Positions 47,562 through 55,991 of a DNA stretch of 64,000 bases are shown piece by piece (positions within the stretch are counted from its first letter, which is position 1; each line of letters opens with the position of its first letter). The position numbers and the translations under genes were made by a program. The notes below the pieces were generated by a model. The model ran no database searches. It was given only the letters and a program-made list of their open reading frames with translations, and was not told the origin of the DNA. Source of the stretch: Elioraea thermophila (ex Habib et al. 2022) (lineage in GTDB: Bacteria; Pseudomonadota; Alphaproteobacteria; Acetobacterales; Acetobacteraceae); the NCBI RefSeq assembly GCF_003336755.1, contig NZ_QMDI01000002.1:310001-374000 (forward strand). The letters are read 5' to 3'.

Positions 47562-48263
47562 ATGGACCTTCCGCGCAAGCTCGGCGCCGAATTCCTCGGC
47601 ACCTTCGTGCTGACCTTCGGCGGCTGCGGCTCCGCGATCATCTCCGCCGCCTTCCCGCAAGTGGGCATCGGCCTCGTCGGCGTCTCGCTCGCCTTCGGCC
47701 TCACCGTGCTCGCCATGGCCTACGCGGTCGGCCACATTTCGGGCGGCCACTTCAACCCCGCCGTCACCATCGGGCTCACGGTGGCCGGCCGCGCCAAGGC
47801 CGCGGAGGTCGCATCCTACATCATCGCCCAGGTCATCGGTGCGGTGGCCGCCGCCGCGCTCTTGTTCCTGATCGCCTCGGGCAAGCCGGGCTTCCTCGCC
47901 GGCGGCTTCGCCGCCAACGGTTTCGGCGAACTTTCGCCCGGCAATTACGGCCTCGTTTCGGGCCTGCTGACCGAACTCGTGCTGACCGCGATCTTCCTCG
48001 TCGTCATCCTCGGTTCGACCTCGGCGCGCGCACCGCCCGGCTTCGCCCCGATCGCGATCGGGCTCGCGCTCACCCTGATCCATCTCGTCTCCATCCCGGT
48101 CACCAACACCTCCGTCAATCCGGCGCGCAGCACCGGCCCCGCCCTGTTCGCGGGGGGCGAGTCCATCGCGCAGCTGTGGCTGTTCTGGCTCGCGCCCATC
48201 GCCGGCGCGGTGATCGGCGGGGTGATCCATCGCCGGCTCGACTGCGGCGACGACACCCGCTGA
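47562..48263 (+). CDS. aqpZ: Aquaporin Z
   Basis: Water channel, 233 residues, six membrane helices. Both NPA loops are intact: GGHFNPAVT (NPA 65-67) and NTSVNPARS (186-188) with the selectivity Arg189. Start ATG 47562 opens [21 protein letters not shown]. The plus-strand run that ends at otnC begins near here, but a 49-base gap separates it from the next gene. Confidence 0.95.
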   Translation: MDLPRKLGAEFLGTFVLTFGGCGSAIISAAFPQVGIGLVGVSLAFGLTVLAMAYAVGHISGGHFNPAVTIGLTVAGRAKAAEVASYIIAQVIGAVAAAALLFLIASGKPGFLAGGFAANGFGELSPGNYGLVSGLLTELVLTAIFLVVILGSTSARAPPGFAPIAIGLALTLIHLVSIPVTNTSVNPARSTGPALFAGGESIAQLWLFWLAPIAGAVIGGVIHRRLDCGDDTR

Positions 48264-48312
48264 CGGCAGTCTTACCGGCGCGGGCGGCCTGGGGCACCAT
48301 GCCGCCCGCCCG

Positions 48313-48858
48313 ATGCGCCCACCCCCGTCTCCGCCCGCGCGGCCGTCGTCCCGCCTCGCCAGCCTCGCCTTCGTCGCCCTGCTCTCTCTCGGTTCTGCGA
48401 CGGCCTGTTACCTCCTCCGCGGCACGGAGGGGCTGCGCGAGGGCCTCGCCACCGCGGCCGATCTCGCCTTGGCCGTGCTGCCGGTGATGGTGCCTGCCCT
48501 GTTTCTTGCCGCGGTGATCCAAGGCGGGGTGGGGCGCGAGCGCATCGGCCGCCTGCTCGGCGCCGACTCCGGGCTCAGGGGGCTTCTGCTGGCCTCCGCC
48601 GCCGGCATGGCGACACCGGGCGGGCCGATGGCCGCCTTCCCCCTCGTCGCCGCTCTCGCTGCCGGTGGGGCGGATCGCGGCGCGCTGGTCGCCTACGTCT
48701 CCGCCTGGGCGCTGAATGGGGTGAGCCGGATCCTCGTCTTCGAGGCTCCTCTGCTCGGGCCCGAGTTCGCTCTGCTCCGCTTCGCCGCCTCGCTTCCGCT
48801 GCCCGTGCTTGCGGGCGCCCTCGCCCGGCGGCTGCCGCTCGAGGGGAGGGTGCGGTGA
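48313..48858 (+). CDS. Permease-like membrane protein, first half (DUF318/YraQ-like)
   Basis: 181 residues with about five hydrophobic segments. The marker is ASAAGMATPGGPMAAFPLVAAL, the GGP half-site of DUF318-type permeases. Its partner in the next gene carries LVGAVLPGGPFVSFPVVLAL, so the two look like the separate halves of one permease. Substrate unknown. Confidence 0.7.
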   Translation: MRPPPSPPARPSSRLASLAFVALLSLGSATACYLLRGTEGLREGLATAADLALAVLPVMVPALFLAAVIQGGVGRERIGRLLGADSGLRGLLLASAAGMATPGGPMAAFPLVAALAAGGADRGALVAYVSAWALNGVSRILVFEAPLLGPEFALLRFAASLPLPVLAGALARRLPLEGRVR

Positions 48859-49370
48859 GTGCCGCCGCCGTCATCGTCTGGGCGGCTGCACTGGTCGCGC
48901 TCGCCGTGGTGGTGCGGCGCGGGCGGCCGGCCCTGCGCGCAGCCGCGCTGCAGACCGGCACCAGCCTGCGCACCGTCCTCCCCACCCTCGCCCTCGCCCT
49001 GCCGGCGGCGGGCTTCCTCACCGTTCTGGTGCCGGACCGGTTCGCCGCCGCCCTGTTCGGCGCCGAGACGGGGCTGGCTGGGCATCTGCTGGCGACCCTC
49101 GTCGGCGCCGTCCTGCCGGGCGGTCCCTTCGTCTCCTTCCCCGTCGTGCTCGCGCTGTGGCAGTCGGGGGCAGGGACGGCGCAGATGGTCACGCTGATCT
49201 CGGCCTGGTCGGTGCTCGCCGTGCACCGGCTGGTGGTTTGGGAAGGGCCGCTCTTGGGCTGGCGTTTCGCCGCCCTTCGCCTCGTGGCGAGCTTGCCCTT
49301 GCCGCTGGCCTCCGGGTTGGCGGCGGAGGCGATTCTCGCCTTGCTTCCCCCTGGCACGGTCGGACGCTAA
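48855..49370 (+). CDS. Permease-like membrane protein, second half (DUF318/YraQ-like)
   Basis: 171 residues, about five hydrophobic segments, GTG start overlapping the previous stop (GTGA), with GGGGAGGG just upstream. Motif LPGGPFVSFPVVLALWQSG mirrors that of the first half, and RLVASLPLPLASGLAAEAIL mirrors its end, indicating an old duplication. It lies eleven bases before the RibD-type gene. Confidence 0.7.
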   Translation: MSAAAVIVWAAALVALAVVVRRGRPALRAAALQTGTSLRTVLPTLALALPAAGFLTVLVPDRFAAALFGAETGLAGHLLATLVGAVLPGGPFVSFPVVLALWQSGAGTAQMVTLISAWSVLAVHRLVVWEGPLLGWRFAALRLVASLPLPLASGLAAEAILALLPPGTVGR

Positions 49371-49381
49371 AGCGGGCCGCC

Positions 49382-50194
49382 ATGGACGGGGCGGAACGGG
49401 CGGCCGATGCGGCGGCGATGTGGCGGGCGTTGATCGCCCGCCGCGGCGGCGGGCCGCGCGTGCTGCCCGAACCGGCGGACGAGAAGGCGGCGACGCTGAA
49501 GGCGCTGTTCGCGCCGCTCACCGAACCGCCCGCCGCCCCCGACGGCGTCCTCGTCTCCGCCCACCTCGCGCAGAGCCTGGATGGACGGATCGCCACCGCC
49601 TCGGGCGCCTCGCGCTGGATCAGCGGCGAGGCCGATCTCGCCCATACCCACCGCATGCGGGCCCTTGCCCAGGGCGTGCTGGTCGGCGCCGGCACGGTAC
49701 GGGCGGACGACCCGCGGCTGACCGTCCGTCTCGTGCCCGGACCGAACCCGGTGCGAATCATTCTCGACCCGGAGCGCCGTCTCGAGGACCGCCACGCCGT
49801 ATTCCGCGACGGCGAGGCACCGACCTGGCTCGTCTGCGCCGAGGACCGCGCGGGAGCCCAGCCCCCCGGCCGCGCCGAGCTCATCGCCGTGCCACGCGGA
49901 CCGGGAGGGATCGACCTCGCCGCCCTGTTGCGCACCCTGCGCGCCCGCGGCATCAGCCACCTCTTCGTCGAGGGTGGGGGGGTGACGGTGGGCCGCTTCC
50001 TCGCCGCCGGGCTGATCGACCGCCTTCATGTCGCGGTCGCGCCGCTCCTGATCGGCTCCGGCGTGCCGGCCCTGCAACTGCCCGAGATCGCCGCCCCCGA
50101 GGACGGCCTGCGGTTCGCGGTCGTGCTGCATCGCCTCGGCGAGGACGTGCTGTTCGACTGCGCGATCGCGCGCCGACGCCCGACATGGCGCTGA
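49382..50194 (+). CDS. RibD C-terminal reductase-like protein
   Basis: NADPH-dependent pyrimidine reductase fold, 270 residues. Motifs: AQSLDGRIATASGASRWISG, HTHRMRALAQGVLVGAGTVRADDPRL, FVEGGGVTVGRFLAAGLIDRL. The zinc deaminase domain of full RibD is absent, so this is a stand-alone reductase for a ribosyl or related aminopyrimidine/pterin-type substrate. It is followed by a dehydrogenase, a pterin-synthase-like protein, a glycosyltransferase and a methyltransferase, not by riboflavin genes, so a role outside riboflavin synthesis is likely. Confidence 0.85.
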   Translation: MDGAERAADAAAMWRALIARRGGGPRVLPEPADEKAATLKALFAPLTEPPAAPDGVLVSAHLAQSLDGRIATASGASRWISGEADLAHTHRMRALAQGVLVGAGTVRADDPRLTVRLVPGPNPVRIILDPERRLEDRHAVFRDGEAPTWLVCAEDRAGAQPPGRAELIAVPRGPGGIDLAALLRTLRARGISHLFVEGGGVTVGRFLAAGLIDRLHVAVAPLLIGSGVPALQLPEIAAPEDGLRFAVVLHRLGEDVLFDCAIARRRPTWR

Positions 50195-51165
50195 CCGCCC
50201 GCGCCTTCTGGACCGTCGCCCCGGGCTGCGGCGAGCTCCGGGTCGAGCCCCTTCCGGCACCGGGGCCGGACCAGGTCCTCGTGCGCACCCTCGCCTCGGG
50301 CGTCTCGCGCGGCACCGAAGCCCTCGTCTTCGCCGGGCGCGTGCCGGAGAGCGAATGGCACCGGATGCGCTGCCCCTTCCAGGCCGGCGAGTTCCCCTTC
50401 CCCGTCAAATACGGCTACGCCACGGTCGGCGTGGTCGAGGCAGGACCGGGGCCCCTGCTCGGCCGGCGCGTGTTCTGCCTTCATCCGCACCAGGACCGCT
50501 TCGTCGTCCCCGCCGCCGCGGTCATCCCCATCCCCGATGCCGTGCCGACGCCCCGCGCCGTGCTCGGCGCCAACATGGAGACGGCACTGAACGTGGTGTG
50601 GGACGCCGAGCCCGTGCCCGGGGAGCGGGCCGTGGTGATCGGCGCCGGCGTGGTCGGGCTTCTGGTCGCGTTCCTCCTCTCCCGCTTCCCCGCACTTGCC
50701 GTCACCGTGGTCGATCGCGACCCGGCGAAGGAAGCGCCCTCGCGTGCCTTGGGTCTCGCCTTCGCCCTGCCCGGAGCAGTGCGGCGCGAGGCCGACCTTG
50801 TCGTGCACGCCTCCGCCTCACCGGAGGCGCTCGCGCACGCTCTCGACCTTGCCGCCTTCGAGGGGCGTATCGTGGAGGCCTCCTGGTTCGGCGACCGCCC
50901 CGTCACGCTGCCGCTGGGCGGCGCCTTCCATGCGCGGCGTCTGAGGCTGATCTCCTCCCAGGTCGGCGCGGTCGCCCCCCGCATGCGGGGGAGGCGAACG
51001 CATGCCGAGAGGCTTGCCCTTGCGCTCGCCATGCTGGACGACGCCCGCCTCGATGCGCTGCTGGACGGGCCGTCGCGCTTCGAGGATCTTCCCGCCACCA
51101 TGGCGCGGCTCGCCGCCTCCCCCGGTGCGCTCTGCCATGTCGTGCGCTACGACCCCGGCCCCTGA
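50185..51165 (+). CDS. Zinc-free MDR-family dehydrogenase/reductase
   Basis: 326 residues with the medium-chain dehydrogenase layout: GroES-like start with LVRTLASGVSRGTEALVF, KYGYATVGVVEAG, LGANMETALNVVWDA and the NAD(P)-binding VIGAGVVGLLVAFLL. The catalytic zinc cysteine at the usual place is replaced by Ser-Arg-Gly, so zinc-free reduction is expected. It overlaps the RibD-type gene by ten bases. Similar proteins sit beside pterin-synthase homologues in other alphaproteobacteria; the substrate is unknown. Confidence 0.8.
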   Translation: MALTARAFWTVAPGCGELRVEPLPAPGPDQVLVRTLASGVSRGTEALVFAGRVPESEWHRMRCPFQAGEFPFPVKYGYATVGVVEAGPGPLLGRRVFCLHPHQDRFVVPAAAVIPIPDAVPTPRAVLGANMETALNVVWDAEPVPGERAVVIGAGVVGLLVAFLLSRFPALAVTVVDRDPAKEAPSRALGLAFALPGAVRREADLVVHASASPEALAHALDLAAFEGRIVEASWFGDRPVTLPLGGAFHARRLRLISSQVGAVAPRMRGRRTHAERLALALAMLDDARLDALLDGPSRFEDLPATMARLAASPGALCHVVRYDPGP

Positions 51166-51189
51166 CCTTCCGACTCGAAGGACTCTCCC

Positions 51190-51591
51190 GTGTTCAGCCT
51201 GACCGTGATGGACCACGTGATGATCGCGCATTCGTTCCGGGGCGAGATCTTCGGCCCGGCCCAGCGTCTGCACGGCGCGACCTACACGGTGGAGGCCGAG
51301 TTTCGCGTGCCCTCGCTCGACGAGCACGGGCTCGTGGTCGACATCGGGCTGGCGCGGGCCGAGCTTCGCCGCGCGCTGGACACGTTCGACTACCGCAACC
51401 TCGACGACCTTCCCCAGTTCGCCGGGGCGAACACCACCACCGAATTCTTGGCCGCGCACATCCACGCCCTGCTCGCCGCGGCGCTGAAGGAGGGGCGGCT
51501 CGGCGAAGGCGGGCGGCGCGTGACGACCCTCAAGGTGCTGCTGCGGGAAAGCCCCGTCGCTTGGGCCGCCTACGAAGCCCCGATCGCATGA
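51190..51591 (+). CDS. 6-pyruvoyl-tetrahydropterin synthase/QueD-fold protein with altered active site
   Basis: 133 residues, the size of a QueD/PTPS subunit. Family marks: FSLTVMDHVMIAHSF (H14), LHGATYTVEAEF (H28), VVDIGLARAELRRAL, FDYRNLDDL, NTTTEFLAAHI and LLRESPVAWAAYE (E120). The zinc motif HGH is HGA here (A30), the nucleophile Cys three before LH is A24, and the catalytic His after D67 is Y68. Normal PTPS or QueD chemistry is therefore unlikely; a related lyase, isomerase or binding role is possible. GTG start; the stop overlaps the glycosyltransferase start. Confidence 0.8.
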   Translation: MFSLTVMDHVMIAHSFRGEIFGPAQRLHGATYTVEAEFRVPSLDEHGLVVDIGLARAELRRALDTFDYRNLDDLPQFAGANTTTEFLAAHIHALLAAALKEGRLGEGGRRVTTLKVLLRESPVAWAAYEAPIA

Positions 51592-52661
51592 GTATCGCTG
51601 CCGGGGCGGACCTATCCGTCGCGCTGATCGTTCCGGGGCCGATCGACACCGTCTCCGGCGGCTACGGCTACGACCGGCGGATCCTGCGCGGCCTCGCCGA
51701 GATCGGTCACCGCGTGCGCGCGGTCGAACTCGCGGGCCGCCACCCGCTGCCGGACGAGACCGCCGAAGCCGCCGCCTGGCAGGCGATCGCCGATCTCGGC
51801 GCGGAGGAGATCGCGGTGATCGACGGGCTCTGCCTGCCCTCCTTCGGTGCGGCGGCGGAGGCGATCGCCGCGCGCACCACCGTCGGGCTGATCCATCACC
51901 CCACGCCCTTGGAGAAGGGGCTTTCCGAAGCGGAAGCCGCGCTGTTGCGCGAGAAGGAGGCTCGCCTCCTCCCTCTGCTCTCCCGCGTGATCGCGACCAG
52001 CCGAGCGACCGCCGACCGTCTCGGCGAGATGGGGATCGCCCGCGAGCGCATCGGAATCGTCGAACCCGGCACCGACCCCGCGCCGCGCGCCGAAGGCTCG
52101 GGCAGCGACGCTTGCGCCATCCTGTCCATCGGTGCCTGCGTGCCGCGCAAGGGCCATGATCTTCTCCTCCGCGCGCTGGCTCGGCTGTTCGATCTCGACT
52201 GGCACCTCACCATCGTCGGCTCGCTCACGCGCGACCCCGTGCATGCGCGGGGGCTCGCCGCCCTCGCCGAGGAGCTCGCCATCGCGCAGCGCGTCACCTT
52301 CGCCGGCGAGATCGACGAGAGTTCCCTCGAGGCCCTGTGGCGGCGGACGGACGTCTTCGCGCTCGCCACCTGGTTCGAGGGCTACGGCATGGCGGTGGCG
52401 GAGGCGTTGGCGCGCGGCATTCCCTGCGCCATCACCGCCGGCGGCGCGGTGGCCGACCTCGTGCCGCCGGAAGCGGGCGTGGTCGTTCCCGCCGGCGACT
52501 GGCAGGCGCTCTCGCGCGCCATGCGACGGCTGATCTTCGACACCGAGCTTCGCCGTCGCATGAGCGACGCCGCGTACGCCACCGGGCAGCGCCTGCCGCG
52601 CTGGGAGGACCAGGCCCGGCGTTTCGCCGATGAACTGCGCGCCGCACACGCCGAGCGATGA
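51588..52661 (+). CDS. Glycosyltransferase family 4 (GT-B)
   Basis: 357 residues. Typical GT4 parts: a flexible SGGYGYDRRILRGLAEIGH near the start, EPGTDP at the domain boundary, IGACVPRKGHDLLLRAL, and the nucleotide-sugar EX7E loop in WFEGYGMAVAEALARGIPC followed by AGVVVPAGD. Overlaps by four bases both the pterin-synthase-like gene and the methyltransferase. No membrane-associated or lipopolysaccharide genes are near, so a small-molecule acceptor fits better than a polysaccharide. Confidence 0.87.
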   Translation: MSIAAGADLSVALIVPGPIDTVSGGYGYDRRILRGLAEIGHRVRAVELAGRHPLPDETAEAAAWQAIADLGAEEIAVIDGLCLPSFGAAAEAIAARTTVGLIHHPTPLEKGLSEAEAALLREKEARLLPLLSRVIATSRATADRLGEMGIARERIGIVEPGTDPAPRAEGSGSDACAILSIGACVPRKGHDLLLRALARLFDLDWHLTIVGSLTRDPVHARGLAALAEELAIAQRVTFAGEIDESSLEALWRRTDVFALATWFEGYGMAVAEALARGIPCAITAGGAVADLVPPEAGVVVPAGDWQALSRAMRRLIFDTELRRRMSDAAYATGQRLPRWEDQARRFADELRAAHAER

Positions 52662-53515
52662 GCGAGACCTTCTCCGCCGACTGGCTGTCGTTGCGCGAAC
52701 CTTTCGATCGGGCGGCGCGTTCGCCCCGCCTCGCCGCCGCCCTCGCCGAGGTGCTGCCCACACGGCCGCGGCTGATCGATCTCGGCGCCGGCACGGGCTC
52801 GCTGTTCCGCTGGCTCGCCCCGCGCCTCGCCCGACCGCAGGCGTGGACGCTGGTCGATGCCGACGCTGACCTGCTCGACGAGGCCTTCCTCCGCATCGCG
52901 ACCTGGGCGGAAGGGCAAGGGTACCGCGTCACCACGCCGGGGCGGGCGATGCTGGTGCACACGCCCCAGGGGGCGTGGCGCGTCGAGGCGCTGGCGCGCG
53001 ATGTCGCCACCGACCCGCAGCGCCTTCCGTTGCGCGAGCACGATGCGGTGGTCTGCTCGGCGCTGCTCGATCTCGTCTCCGCACACTGGCTGGAGATGCT
53101 CTCCTTCGCGCTCGACTCGCCCTTCGCCGCCTTCCTCTCCGTCGATGGGCGCGACGCTTGGCTGCCGCGCGATGCCGATGATCGTCTGATTGCACGGGGC
53201 TTCGCGCGCGACATGGGGCGCGACAAGGGCTTCGGGCCCGCCTTGGGCCCGCGCGCACCCGCACGTGCACGGCGGCTCTTCGCCGCGCGCGGCTTCCGCG
53301 TGCTGGCGGCGCCGTCGGACTGGATCATTCCCCGCGTCGGTCACGCCATGCTGACCACGATGGTGACCGGCCACGCCACCGCCGCCGCGGCCGCTCTTCC
53401 CGCGTTCGCCGACCGCATCGACGCCTGGCGCGAGCGACGCCTCACGCAGATCGCGCGTGGCCGGCTCGCCCTGCGCATCGGCCATCACGACCTTCTCGCC
53501 CTGCCGCGGAGCTGA
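52658..53515 (+). CDS. SAM-dependent methyltransferase-like protein
   Basis: 285 residues, class I fold. Motif I is LIDLGAGTGSLFRWLAPRL (about 39-57), followed by WTLVDADADLLDEAF (acidic residue of motif II) and AVVCSALLDLVSAHWLEML. The C-terminal half with GFRVLAAPSDWIIP resembles small-molecule methyltransferases. It closes the five-gene overlapping set before otnK (three-base gap). Confidence 0.82.
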   Translation: MSETFSADWLSLREPFDRAARSPRLAAALAEVLPTRPRLIDLGAGTGSLFRWLAPRLARPQAWTLVDADADLLDEAFLRIATWAEGQGYRVTTPGRAMLVHTPQGAWRVEALARDVATDPQRLPLREHDAVVCSALLDLVSAHWLEMLSFALDSPFAAFLSVDGRDAWLPRDADDRLIARGFARDMGRDKGFGPALGPRAPARARRLFAARGFRVLAAPSDWIIPRVGHAMLTTMVTGHATAAAAALPAFADRIDAWRERRLTQIARGRLALRIGHHDLLALPRS

Positions 53516-53518
53516 GCG

Positions 53519-54790
53519 ATGCCCATCCTCGGCGCGATCGCCGACGACGTCACGGGAGCGACCGACCTCGCCGCCATGCTGGTGAACAACGGTGCGCGCA
53601 CCGTGCAGCTGCTCGGCGTGCCCCCGCCGGATGCCGCGCCGCCGGAAGCCGATGCGGTGGTCGTCTCGCTGAAGTCGCGCACGGCCCCCGTGACACGTGC
53701 GGTCGCCGACTCGCTCGCCGCCCTCGATCGTCTCCGCGCCTGGGGCGCGCGCGCGATCCACTTCAAGGTCTGCTCCACCTTCGATTCCACGGATGAGGGC
53801 AACATCGGCCCGGTGGCGGATGCGCTGCGCGCCGCCCTGCGCGCCGACATTGTGCCCGTCTGCCCCGCTTTCCCGACCAACGGGCGCACCGTCTACCAAG
53901 GCCACCTCTTCGTCGGTTCGGCGTTGCTCAATGAGAGCGGCATGGAGAACCACCCGCTGACGCCGATGCGCGACGCCAATCTCGTGCGTGTGCTCGGGCG
54001 GCAGACGCGCGCCCGCGTCGGGCTCGTGCCTTTCGCCACCGTCGAGCGCGGCGCGGAGGCGGTGCGTGCGGCGCTCGCCAGCCTCGCGAACGACGGCGTC
54101 GCCCATGCCATCCTCGATGCGGTGTCCGACACCCAACTCCTCACCCTCGGCGAGGCGATCGCCGACTCGCCGCTCGTCGTCGGCGGCTCGGGGCTTGCGT
54201 TGGGGCTGCCGGCGGCGTGGCGTCGCCGCGGCTGGCTTGGCGAAGGGGGCGACGCGGCGCGGCTGCCGCGCCTCGCCGGGCGGGCCGCCATCCTGGCGGG
54301 AAGCTGCTCGCGCGCCACGCTTGCGCAGGTGGCGCAGGCGCGTGGATCCTGCGCCTCGTTCGCGCTCGACCCGCTCGCCCACCCGCATCCCGCCACGCTC
54401 GCCGCGGCGGCGATCGACTGGAGCGAGCGACAGCCGGCGGACGCGACACTCCTTATCTATGCATCCTCACCGCCCGAGCGGGTCGCCGCGGTGCAGGCGG
54501 CACTGGGGCGCGAACGGGCGGGCGAGATCGTCGAGCGGGCCTTCGCCGCCATCGCCGAGGCGCTCATCGCCCGCGGTGTGCGCCGCCTCATCGTCGCGGG
54601 AGGCGAAACCTCCGGCGCGGTGGTCTCTCGCCTCGGGCTCACCCGCCTCGTCATCGGCCCCACCATCGATCCGGGCGTGCCCTGGACTTTCGCCCCGGAA
54701 CGCGACCTGTTGCTCGCGCTGAAGAGCGGCAATTTCGGCTCGGAAGATTTCTTCACCAAGGCGCTGGCGATGCTGGAGGAGGGCGCATGA
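53519..54790 (+). CDS. otnK: 3-oxo-tetronate 4-kinase OtnK (four-carbon acid sugar kinase)
   Basis: Phosphorylates 3-oxo-tetronate in D-erythronate or L-threonate breakdown. 423 residues. N-terminal ADDVTGATDLAAMLV, IHFKVCSTFDSTDEGNIG, VCPAFPTNGRTVYQGHLFV, and the ATP-binding C-terminal domain with LIVAGGETSGAVV and LKSGNFGSEDFF. Overlaps otnC by four bases, the standard catabolic pair. The isomerase and dehydrogenase that feed it could be the hyi and glxR genes at 22-23.6 kb. Confidence 0.93.
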   Translation: MPILGAIADDVTGATDLAAMLVNNGARTVQLLGVPPPDAAPPEADAVVVSLKSRTAPVTRAVADSLAALDRLRAWGARAIHFKVCSTFDSTDEGNIGPVADALRAALRADIVPVCPAFPTNGRTVYQGHLFVGSALLNESGMENHPLTPMRDANLVRVLGRQTRARVGLVPFATVERGAEAVRAALASLANDGVAHAILDAVSDTQLLTLGEAIADSPLVVGGSGLALGLPAAWRRRGWLGEGGDAARLPRLAGRAAILAGSCSRATLAQVAQARGSCASFALDPLAHPHPATLAAAAIDWSERQPADATLLIYASSPPERVAAVQAALGRERAGEIVERAFAAIAEALIARGVRRLIVAGGETSGAVVSRLGLTRLVIGPTIDPGVPWTFAPERDLLLALKSGNFGSEDFFTKALAMLEEGA

Positions 54791-55422
54791 GCGAGGAGGC
54801 GCGGCTGCGCGAGGAGATGTGCCGCCTCGCGGAAAGCCTGTTCGCGCGGGGTTTCTCGGTCGGCAGTGCAGGCAACATCTCGGCCCGGCTCGAGGACGGG
54901 GTGCTGATCACCCCGACCAACTCCTGCCTCGGCCGGCTCGATCCCGCCCGCATCGCCAAGCTCGATGCGTCGTGGCGCCATGTCGCGGGCGATCCGCCGT
55001 CGAAGGAGGTGTTCATGCACCGCGCGATGCTGGCCGCGCGGGCGGAGGCGCGCGCCGTGGTGCATCTCCATTCCACCTGGGCGACGGCCGTCTCCTGCCT
55101 CGCCGACGTCGATCGCTTGCGACCGATCCCGCCGCTCACCCCGTACTTCGTCATGCGCATCGGCGAGACGCTGCCGATCGTGCCCTACTACCGGCCAGGC
55201 GATCCGGCGATGGAACCGGCGATCGCCGAGGCCGCGCATGAGGCACGGGCGGTGCTGCTCGCCAACCACGGCCCGGTGGTGTCCGGCCGAACGCTGACCG
55301 ATGCCGTCTACGCCGCGGAAGAGCTCGAGGAGGCGGCGAAGCTGTTCCTGCTGCTGCGCGGCCTGCCGGTGCGACAGCTGAGCGCGGCGCAGGTGGCCGA
55401 GCTGCGGGCGACCTTCGGCTGA
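54787..55422 (+). CDS. otnC: 3-oxo-tetronate 4-phosphate decarboxylase OtnC (class II aldolase family)
   Basis: 211 residues. Metal ligands H93 and H95 (VVHLHSTWATA) and H161 (ANHGPV), acid residue E74 (PSKEVFMH), and FSVGSAGNISAR near the start. Converts the OtnK product to dihydroxyacetone phosphate and CO2. It ends the long plus-strand run and faces the histone-like gene. Confidence 0.92.
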   Translation: MSEEARLREEMCRLAESLFARGFSVGSAGNISARLEDGVLITPTNSCLGRLDPARIAKLDASWRHVAGDPPSKEVFMHRAMLAARAEARAVVHLHSTWATAVSCLADVDRLRPIPPLTPYFVMRIGETLPIVPYYRPGDPAMEPAIAEAAHEARAVLLANHGPVVSGRTLTDAVYAAEELEEAAKLFLLLRGLPVRQLSAAQVAELRATFG

Positions 55423-55424
55423 CG

Positions 55425-55463
55425 AAAGAGAAAGGGCGCGCCGCACGATCGCGCGACGCGCCC
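55425..55463 (-). terminator. Intrinsic terminator of the histone-like gene
   Basis: On the minus strand GGGCGCG and CGCGCCC (arms 55457-55463 and 55434-55440) enclose a 16-base loop and are followed by TTTCTCTTTC. It lies 27 bases after the histone-like stop and could also stop the otnC transcript. Confidence 0.7.
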
Positions 55464-55490
55464 GGACATGACCCTGACGCGACGAGGCGG

Positions 55491-55991
55491 TCAGGTCGTC
55501 GGCGTCTCGGAGGACGGGGTCTCCGGCGCCGGCGCCTCCGCCTCCGCTGCCGCCTTGCGGGTGCGGCGCACGGGGGCCTTGCGCGTCGTCGTCTTCGCCG
55601 CCGCGGTCTTGCGCGTCGTCGTCTTCTTCGCGGCCGCCGCGCGCGTGGTGGTCTTGCGCGTCGTCGTCGTCCGCTTCGCGGTCGCGCGCTTGGCCGCCGG
55701 CTTCTTGGCCGCCGCCGTGCGACGGGTGGCGGTCGTCTTCTTCGCCGCTGCCGCCCGCTTCGGTGCGGCGCGCTTGGCGGCGGTCGCGGTGCGCTTCGGC
55801 GCCGCCTTCTTTGCCGCCGGCTTCTTCGCTGCCGTCGTCTTGCGCGCCGTCGTGCGCTTCGTGGTGGCGCCCTTCCGGGTCGCCGCCCGCATCGCCATCG
55901 GCTGCGCGCGCGTCGCCGCGGCCGACTCGTTGGTTTCGCGCGCCGCACGGATGGCTTCCACCGCCGCCGGCACGTCCTTGCTCATGGACAC
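55491..55991 (-). CDS. Histone H1-like Lys/Arg/Ala/Thr-rich DNA-binding protein
   Basis: 166 residues. After a short ordinary start (about 1-35) there are around a hundred residues of repeats built on AAKK, KRTT, TRKTT and AAKKPAAKR, then an acidic tail from about 147 (EAEAPAPETPSSETPTT). This resembles the H1 C-terminal domain and bacterial Hc1/AlgP-type proteins that coat DNA. GTG 55991 is preferred over ATG 55985, because AAGGAG sits nine bases before it. It has its own promoter and terminator. Confidence 0.85.
   Translation of the reverse strand: MSMSKDVPAAVEAIRAARETNESAAATRAQPMAMRAATRKGATTKRTTARKTTAAKKPAAKKAAPKRTATAAKRAAPKRAAAAKKTTATRRTAAAKKPAAKRATAKRTTTTRKTTTRAAAAKKTTTRKTAAAKTTTRKAPVRRTRKAAAEAEAPAPETPSSETPTT

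Noticed and set aside
49382-50194. Full riboflavin-synthesis gene ribD
   Set aside because: The N-terminal zinc deaminase domain is absent and no ribB, ribE or ribH gene is near, so it is treated as a stand-alone reductase.
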